From: Methyloceanibacter sp.
GTDB lineage: Bacteria > Pseudomonadota > Alphaproteobacteria > Rhizobiales > Methyloligellaceae
Direction: 5' to 3'
NCBI GenBank assembly: GCA_016649675.1
Contig: JAENXG010000068.1
Location: forward strand, 1-10,435
DNA length: 10,435 bases
In this document: positions 6,740 to 10,435 of the stretch, piece by piece
Position numbering within the stretch: position 1 is the stretch's first letter
Layout: each line of letters begins with the position of its first letter
Notes under the pieces: model-generated
Databases searched by the model: none
What the model was told of the DNA's origin: nothing
Seen by the model: only the letters and a program-made list of their open reading frames with translations
Program-made: the position numbers and the translations under genes

Positions 6740-7345
6740 ATGGCACGCGTCGCGGCAGGGCCTGAGATCGAGCGGCTGATCCAGCTGCTGGCGCGGCTCC
6801 CGGGGCTTGGGCCTCGCTCGGCGAGGCGCGCGGCTCTGGCGCTGGTCAAGAAGAAGGAGCAGCTGCTCGGGCCGCTCGCGGCAGCGCTCGCCGAGACCCG
6901 CGACACCATCCTCACCTGCGAGGTTTGCGGCAATATCGACACGGCATCGCCCTGCACGCTGTGCCGCGATCCCGCGCGCGACCGGTCGATGATCTGCGTG
7001 GTGGAGGAGGTTGGTGACCTCTGGGCGCTCGAGCGTGCCGGCGTGATCAACGGGCTTTATCATGTGCTCGGCGGCACGCTGTCGCCGCTCGATGGGGTCG
7101 GCCCCGACGATCTCTCCATCGCCAAGCTCATCGAGCGGGCCCGCGGCGGCCAAGTCACAGAAGTGCTGCTGGCGCTCAACGCCACTGTCGAAGGCCAGTC
7201 CACGGCGCATTATCTGATGGACCGGCTCGCCGGATCCAACGTCACCGTCTCGCGGCTCGCCTATGGCGTACCGATCGGCGGCGAGCTTGATTATCTCGAC
7301 GAGGGCACGCTTGCCGCCGCCGTCAAGGCAAGAAAGGCTATGTAA
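6740..7345 (+). CDS. recR: Recombination mediator protein RecR
   Basis: RecR works with RecO and RecF to load RecA onto SSB-covered gaps. The 201 residues show the expected order: helix-hairpin-helix LPGLGPRSARRAAL (20-33), zinc finger with C60, C63, C72 and C75, Toprim domain from SMICVVEEVGDLWALE (83-98) through GTLSPLDGVGPDDL, and the C-terminal YGVPIGGELDYLDEGTL. The ATG at 6740 is preferred because AGGGG (6724-6728) lies 11 bases upstream and the protein then begins like other RecR. An in-frame GTG at 6701 would add 13 unrelated residues. The gap of 166 bases from ybaB, filled by the palindromic element, is larger than usual for this operon. Confidence 0.95.
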   Translation: MARVAAGPEIERLIQLLARLPGLGPRSARRAALALVKKKEQLLGPLAAALAETRDTILTCEVCGNIDTASPCTLCRDPARDRSMICVVEEVGDLWALERAGVINGLYHVLGGTLSPLDGVGPDDLSIAKLIERARGGQVTEVLLALNATVEGQSTAHYLMDRLAGSNVTVSRLAYGVPIGGELDYLDEGTLAAAVKARKAM

Positions 7346-7516
7346 CTTTCTTCTGGGAAGAGAGGGGCACAGAGGGCGTGAATGGCCGCTGGCGCGACGT
7401 GCTGAGCCGTAACGCCTTTTGAGCCGCCATCCATTCCGATAGTCAGAAGCCGGCTACGCATCTAAAATCTTTGGCAAACGACGCCCTAGTCGAATCCTAG
7501 TTGAAATGGAATCCGC
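7346..7516. other. Spacer after recR, start of the lower-GC segment
   Basis: No gene is visible in these 171 bases. Directly after the recR stop, 7346-7353 and 7357-7364 form an 8 bp stem (one wobble) with a TGG loop but no T-run, so it is at best a weak terminator. Near the right end a 10-base direct repeat with one mismatch stands at 7485-7494 and 7496-7505 (CCTAGTCGAA and CCTAGTTGAA), 11 bases before the start codon of the next ORF. No promoter of good quality was found. Confidence 0.4.
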
Positions 7517-7894
7517 ATGCGAGAGATCGATATCAAAAGGAAGCAATACACAATCGCGGATTTCCTGTCTTGGAAGCGGGAAGGAACCCTAGAGCTTAAT
7601 CCCCCATTTCAACGGCGATCGGTTTGGAAACCCGGGGCACGCTCATATTTTCTTGACACCGTTGTGCGGGGACTGCCAGCCCCTATCATCTACCTTCGCG
7701 AGCGCGTGGATCCCTCAACGCGAAAGCCCCTGCGAGAGGTTGTCGACGGCCAACAAAGACTTCGTACCGTGCTCGGGTTTATCGAGCCAAAGTGCCTGAA
7801 GGATTATGACGCGGAACGAGACTACTTTGCCGTCAAAAAAATTCATAACCAAGAAATAGCCAATACGGCGTTTAATGACCTGAGTGATCACTAA
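7517..7894 (+). pseudogene. DUF262 (ParB/GmrS-like) N-terminal domain, truncated
   Basis: The 125 residues are the beginning of a DUF262 protein. Signature motifs are LNPPFQRRSVW (27-37), the helix SYFLDTVVRGLPAPIIYL (43-60) and VVDGQQRLRTVLGF (75-88) with the family hallmark DGQQR. DUF262 domains occur in GmrSD-type modification-dependent restriction enzymes and other phage-defence proteins. They have a ParB/sulfiredoxin-like fold that binds or hydrolyses nucleotides. Full members usually run 350-600 residues; this one stops after AFNDLSDH, a point where relatives continue. I checked the other two forward frames past the stop and saw no DUF262 continuation, so a deletion explains it better than a frameshift. 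A functional short form cannot be excluded. GC content is low (24 of 60 bases at 7801-7860), against about 65% in dnaX, which suggests transfer. Confidence 0.75.
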
Positions 7895-7902
7895 AGGCGC
7901 TC

Positions 7903-8274
7903 GTGAGTGTCAATTCCGCGCGAACGGCGAGAGCGATTGTTAACGGCGCTCTCAGCTACGTGGACTGGTTCCCGTATGAGAAACATACGACCCGCAGAGC
8001 GGAGGCGTTCTTCTCCTCTGGTAAGCCGTTTTCGCGGATCGAGCGCCAACATCTTCAAACCTTCGAAAATGCAGGTGTTCTCCGCAACGTCCTAGTGCAT
8101 CAAAGCACTCACTCAGTTAGGAAATTCAAAAAGAGATTTGTCGAGGGAAAATCGCTTCCGACGAGAGAGCACAACCCAGCGGCCTACCTTCGCGGCTCGC
8201 ATGCTGTGGGGCAAACGCGAATGGCCTTCTTGATGGCGACACTCGTCAATGCGCTGGAAAGTTTGTGCGTCTGA
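7903..8274 (+). CDS. Small HEPN-like protein with an R-x4-H motif, downstream partner of DUF262
   Basis: I do not recognise a named family with certainty. The 123-residue product is mostly helical by appearance. It carries RNVLVH at 61-66 in the context ENAGVLRNVLVHQSTH, which fits the R-N-x3-H form of the R-x4-6-H active site of HEPN ribonucleases (toxins, Abi and defence proteins). The rest (EGKSLPTREHNPAAYLRG, a helical LMATLVNALESLC end) gives no further clue. Translation would start at GTG 7903, eight bases after the DUF262 stop, with AAAGG at 7893-7897 as ribosome-binding site overlapping that stop. The close spacing points to coupled expression. The frame is open upstream to 7888, so this may be the C-terminal remnant of a longer gene fused by deletion to the DUF262 remnant. 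Low GC (25 of 60 at 8101-8160) matches its partner and not the neighbours. Confidence 0.55.
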   Translation: MSVNSARTARAIVNGALSYVDWFPYEKHTTRRAEAFFSSGKPFSRIERQHLQTFENAGVLRNVLVHQSTHSVRKFKKRFVEGKSLPTREHNPAAYLRGSHAVGQTRMAFLMATLVNALESLCV

Positions 8275-8303
8275 AAAGCATTCGTCCATTCATTACCTCA
8301 GGA

Positions 8304-9692
8304 TCACGCCGCATTCGCTTCTGCGACGCGCTCTTTCGCTTCGATTTCCTTGAAATCCCCGCGCTTGGTGAGCAGCCAGAGGAGCGCTAGCCCGGGGATC
8401 GCCGCCGCCGCGCACAGCGCGAAGAAGGTCACCCAGCCGGTGGCCGCGGCGACGAAGCCGGTGACCGAGGCGAGCGTGGTGCGGCCGAAAGAGGCGAGCG
8501 CGGTGAGAAGCGCGAACTGCGTCGCCGTGTGCGCCGGGCTCGTGCACAGCGCCGAGAGATAGGCGATGAACACGACGGTGCCGATGGCGCTCGTGAAGTT
8601 CTCGATCGAGATGGTAAGCGCGAGCGCTGCGTGGTTCACCCCGACCCAGGCCTGCCAGGAGAAGGCGAAGTTCGCCAACGCCTGCAGGATGCCGGCGACC
8701 AGCAGCGCGCGGCTGAGCGGAAGCGCACGGGCGAGCACTCCACCGGCAAAGCCGCCTGCAAGCGAGGCGATGAGACCGACGCCCTTGATGATCGCGGCAT
8801 AGCTCGCCTTGTCGAAACCGATGGCCAGCACGAAGGGGCCGGTCATGACGCCGGCGAACGTGTCGGTGAGCTTGTAGAGGATGACAAAGAGCAGAATGAG
8901 CAGCGCATCGCGCTTGGAAAGAAAGTCGGCGAAGGCCGCATAGGCCGCGCGATAGAAGCGCAACAGCGGATTGCCCTGCCGCTCGCCTGACGCTTCGGCT
9001 TCCGCCTCGCGTTCCTTCTCGCGCGGCTCCTTGGCCATCAGCGCCGCCACCATGCCGACCGCCACGAGAGCGGCCATGGCGGCATAGCCGTAGCCCCAGA
9101 CGAGGCTCCGGTCGACACCGAGATATTCGAGATAGGCGACGAGCGCTACGGCGCCGGCCGTCGAGACCAGCATGCCGATGCGGTAGGCCGCGACGAAATA
9201 GGCCATGCCGGCCGCTTGATTCTCGGTCGGCAGATATTCGACGCGGAAGGCGTCGATGACGATGTCCTGCGTGGCCGAGGCGGTGGCGACGATGACGGCG
9301 GCAAGCGCCACCATCCAGGGCGAGACCAGCGGGTCCTGGAAGCCGAGCAGCACGATCGCCGCCATGAGCAGGATTTGCGCGAACACGAGCCAGCCGCGAC
9401 GGTGGCCGAGCGCCTTGCCCAGGATCGGGACTTGGAAGGCATCGACGATGGGCGCCCAGAGGAATTTGATCGTGTAGGGGACGCCCACCAGCGCAAAGAG
9501 GCCGATGGTGCCGAGATCGACGCCGACATCCTTCATCCACAAGAGCAGCGTCGAGCCGGACAGCGCCAGCGGCAGGCCCGAGGAGAAGCCGAGCAGAAGG
9601 ATGATGAGAACGCGGGGGTCGAGGAATACCCGCGCGGCGCGAACGATGCGCTCGCCCCACGGTTCCGGTCGGCGTCCCTCGGCGGCCGTCAT
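8304..9692 (-). CDS. ampG: AmpG-type muropeptide permease (MFS transporter)
   Basis: This 462-residue inner-membrane protein of the major facilitator superfamily has hydrophobic segments spread along its length. AmpG brings anhydro-muropeptides from the periplasm into the cytoplasm for cell-wall recycling and, in some species, for beta-lactamase induction. Family signatures are LLGFSSGLPLALSGSTLLLW (33-52), GVPYTIKFLWAPIVDAF (70-86), GHRRGW (96-101) and ATQDIVIDAFRVEYLP (140-155). A charged cytoplasmic loop (about 220-242, rich in Glu, Lys and Arg) divides the two halves. The start at 9692 is set by a good Shine-Dalgarno AGGAG (9702-9698) five bases upstream. The gene faces the HEPN-like ORF tail to tail, with 29 bases between and no clear terminator. 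Substrate is inferred from family; paralogues of other specificity exist. Confidence 0.88.
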   Translation of the reverse strand: MTAAEGRRPEPWGERIVRAARVFLDPRVLIILLLGFSSGLPLALSGSTLLLWMKDVGVDLGTIGLFALVGVPYTIKFLWAPIVDAFQVPILGKALGHRRGWLVFAQILLMAAIVLLGFQDPLVSPWMVALAAVIVATASATQDIVIDAFRVEYLPTENQAAGMAYFVAAYRIGMLVSTAGAVALVAYLEYLGVDRSLVWGYGYAAMAALVAVGMVAALMAKEPREKEREAEAEASGERQGNPLLRFYRAAYAAFADFLSKRDALLILLFVILYKLTDTFAGVMTGPFVLAIGFDKASYAAIIKGVGLIASLAGGFAGGVLARALPLSRALLVAGILQALANFAFSWQAWVGVNHAALALTISIENFTSAIGTVVFIAYLSALCTSPAHTATQFALLTALASFGRTTLASVTGFVAAATGWVTFFALCAAAAIPGLALLWLLTKRGDFKEIEAKERVAEANAA

Positions 9693-9698
9693 GATGGC

Positions 9699-9713
9699 TC
9701 CTGCATAGCAGGA
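9699..9713 (-). promoter_or_regulatory. Small hairpin over the ampG ribosome-binding site
   Basis: TCCTGC (9699-9704) and GCAGGA (9708-9713) pair perfectly around ATA. On the minus strand this stem contains most of the AGGAG Shine-Dalgarno of the permease gene. A second 6 bp inverted repeat, GGAGGC/GCCTCC (9715-9720 and 9727-9732), lies just beyond. Such stems could lower translation, but a 6 bp stem may also arise by chance in GC-rich DNA. Confidence 0.3.
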
Positions 9714-9798
9714 TGGAGGCCCTTGCGCCTCCTCAAAAGCGCGCGAGACACGCCGCCCTCCGTCACCCCTCAGCGGCTTGTTGGCTGACTATCGGAAG

Positions 9799-9828
9799 TT
9801 GGTGCCGCCGATCCGAATGCTGCATAAT
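9799..9828 (+). promoter_or_regulatory. Candidate promoter for the dehydrogenase genes
   Basis: CATAAT (9823-9828) matches the -10 consensus at five of six positions. TTGGTG (9799-9804) lies 18 bases upstream and is a weak -35. Transcription would begin near 9835, 25 bases before the ATG at 9860. An imperfectly placed inverted repeat ATCGG/CCGAT (9791-9795, 9808-9812) spans the -35 and might be an operator. Promoter for the divergent permease gene was not resolved. Confidence 0.35.
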
Positions 9829-9859
9829 GACCGAGCGCTTTCGAGTGAAGGACCGTGTA

Positions 9860-10294
9860 ATGCCGACGATTTCCCGTCGCAGCCTCATTCTGGGTGGCGC
9901 GAGCGCCGCAACAACGGTGGCCGTCGGCCTTCCGCTTTCGGCTGGCGCGCGGGAGACCATCACTGTCGATCAGTTCCGCACTTTGTCGGCAAGGTTGACA
10001 GGCGCCAGCGTGACCGATCTCGCCGAGACGACGGCCGGCAAGTTGCTCGACGGCTTCATCTCGATGGGACGCGGACCAGATCTGGCCCTCCTCGCCGCTG
10101 ATCCTCGGGTCAGTCCCGGAACGCTGGCCGACGATATCGTCGCCGCTTGGTATTCGGGCAATTACGACACAAGCGCGGGCCTGGCCTCGTTCGGCCTCAC
10201 CAACGCGCTTCTCTGGAACGCCCTCAATTTCACCAAGCCACCTGGTTTTTGCGGTGGCGCGACCGGCTATTGGGCGGATGCGCCGCACAGCTGA
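9860..10294 (+). CDS. Tat-exported small subunit of a sorbitol-dehydrogenase-type FAD enzyme
   Basis: The 144-residue protein begins with a twin-arginine signal: SRRSLILGG (5-13), a hydrophobic stretch, and a likely cut after SAGA (A30). The mature part matches the small subunit family of membrane-bound FAD-dependent D-sorbitol dehydrogenase (FAD-SLDH; gluconate dehydrogenase gamma subunits are similar): DQFRTLSARLTGAS, IVAAWYSGNYD, LLWNALNFTKPPGFCGG and GYWAD near the end. The small subunit assists export and assembly of the flavin subunit, which has no signal of its own. The start at 9860 is chosen since AAGGA (9848-9852) lies seven bases ahead and the Tat signal then begins properly; an upstream ATG at 9827 overlaps the candidate -10. 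The sugar or alcohol substrate cannot be told. A flavin subunit gene follows after 15 bases. Confidence 0.85.
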   Translation: MPTISRRSLILGGASAATTVAVGLPLSAGARETITVDQFRTLSARLTGASVTDLAETTAGKLLDGFISMGRGPDLALLAADPRVSPGTLADDIVAAWYSGNYDTSAGLASFGLTNALLWNALNFTKPPGFCGGATGYWADAPHS

Positions 10295-10309
10295 CGAGGC
10301 GGCGCCGAC

Positions 10310-10435
10310 ATGGCCGACATCGAAGCGGACGTGATCATTGTTGGCTCGGGCATCTCCGGGGCGCTGCTCGCCGCGAAGCTGTCGAAGGCCGGGGTCAAGG
10401 TCGCCATCCTGGAGGCGGGCCCGAGGGTCGATCGT
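10310..10435 (+). CDS. GMC-type FAD oxidoreductase (large subunit), 3' end missing
   Basis: Only the first 42 codons are present and the frame is open at the right edge. MADIEADVIIVGSGISGALL is the start of an FAD-binding Rossmann fold (GSGISG dinucleotide loop, 12-17), followed by KVAILEAGPRVDR, where E35 would contact the ribose of FAD. With the Tat-exported small subunit 15 bases upstream, this is best read as the GMC flavoprotein subunit of a periplasmic, membrane-linked polyol or sugar dehydrogenase that passes electrons to a cytochrome c or quinone. It has no signal peptide, consistent with export by piggyback. GAGG (10296-10299) serves as the ribosome-binding site. From these residues alone another FAD oxidoreductase would be possible; the neighbour decides. 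Confidence 0.8.
   Translation, partial: MADIEADVIIVGSGISGALLAAKLSKAGVKVAILEAGPRVDR

Noticed and set aside
7346..7364. Hairpin after recR as an intrinsic terminator
   Set aside because: The 8 bp stem is AT-rich with a three-base loop and is followed by GGGCAC, not by a T-run.
7880..7960. Single frameshift as the cause of the DUF262 truncation
   Set aside because: Neither of the other two forward frames beyond the stop resembles the usual continuation of DUF262 proteins, so one indel would not restore the gene.
8293..9660. A 455-codon open frame on the minus strand in another frame over the permease
   Set aside because: It is the out-of-frame reading of the AmpG-type gene: Arg/Pro/His-rich, no membrane segments, no recognisable family.

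Overview
The window looks like a chromosomal segment of a GC-rich alphaproteobacterium, most probably of the order Hyphomicrobiales (Rhizobiales). The grounds are the gene order (a CycM-like cytochrome c divergent from kdsB-pheA, then ffs-dnaX-ybaB-recR), the alphaproteobacterial forms of DnaX (no zinc-binding cysteine cluster), KdsB (QGDLP) and PheA (ESYQ in the ACT domain), and an intergenic palindrome of a type common in this group. Genus cannot be fixed by reading alone.

Layout. 1-992 (minus) is the first 330 residues of a YejA-type periplasmic oligopeptide-binding protein, whose 3' part lies off the left edge. 993-1323 is non-coding and carries three strong GC-rich hairpins. 1324-2433 (minus) encodes a membrane-anchored cytochrome c with two tandem CycM-like haem domains. 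2434-2579 is a divergent control region. Then, on the plus strand, come kdsB (Kdo activation for lipopolysaccharide) and pheA (prephenate dehydratase), the 4.5S SRP RNA gene ffs with a plausible promoter, and dnaX-ybaB-recR (replication clamp loader, nucleoid protein, recombination mediator). A three-hairpin palindromic repeat sits between ybaB and recR.

After recR the composition changes. 7346-8303 is visibly poorer in GC and holds two short ORFs: a DUF262 N-terminal domain cut off at 125 residues, and a 123-residue protein with a HEPN-like R-x4-H motif. These look like an acquired and probably degraded defence or toxin-type cassette, and they are the best candidates here for something uncharacterised. 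Then follow a minus-strand AmpG-type muropeptide permease (8304-9692), a divergent promoter region, and on the plus strand a Tat-exported small subunit of a sorbitol-dehydrogenase-type enzyme with the first 42 codons of its GMC flavoprotein partner, which runs off the right edge.

How the genes fit together. Most of the window is core housekeeping: replication and repair, protein targeting, phenylalanine synthesis, envelope synthesis, respiration. Envelope recycling and uptake appear at both ends (YejA-like and AmpG-like). I found no CRISPR array, tRNA, rRNA, insertion sequence or phage gene. No clearly new system is visible; the DUF262/HEPN pair, the duplicated cytochrome and the covarying palindrome deserve a second look.
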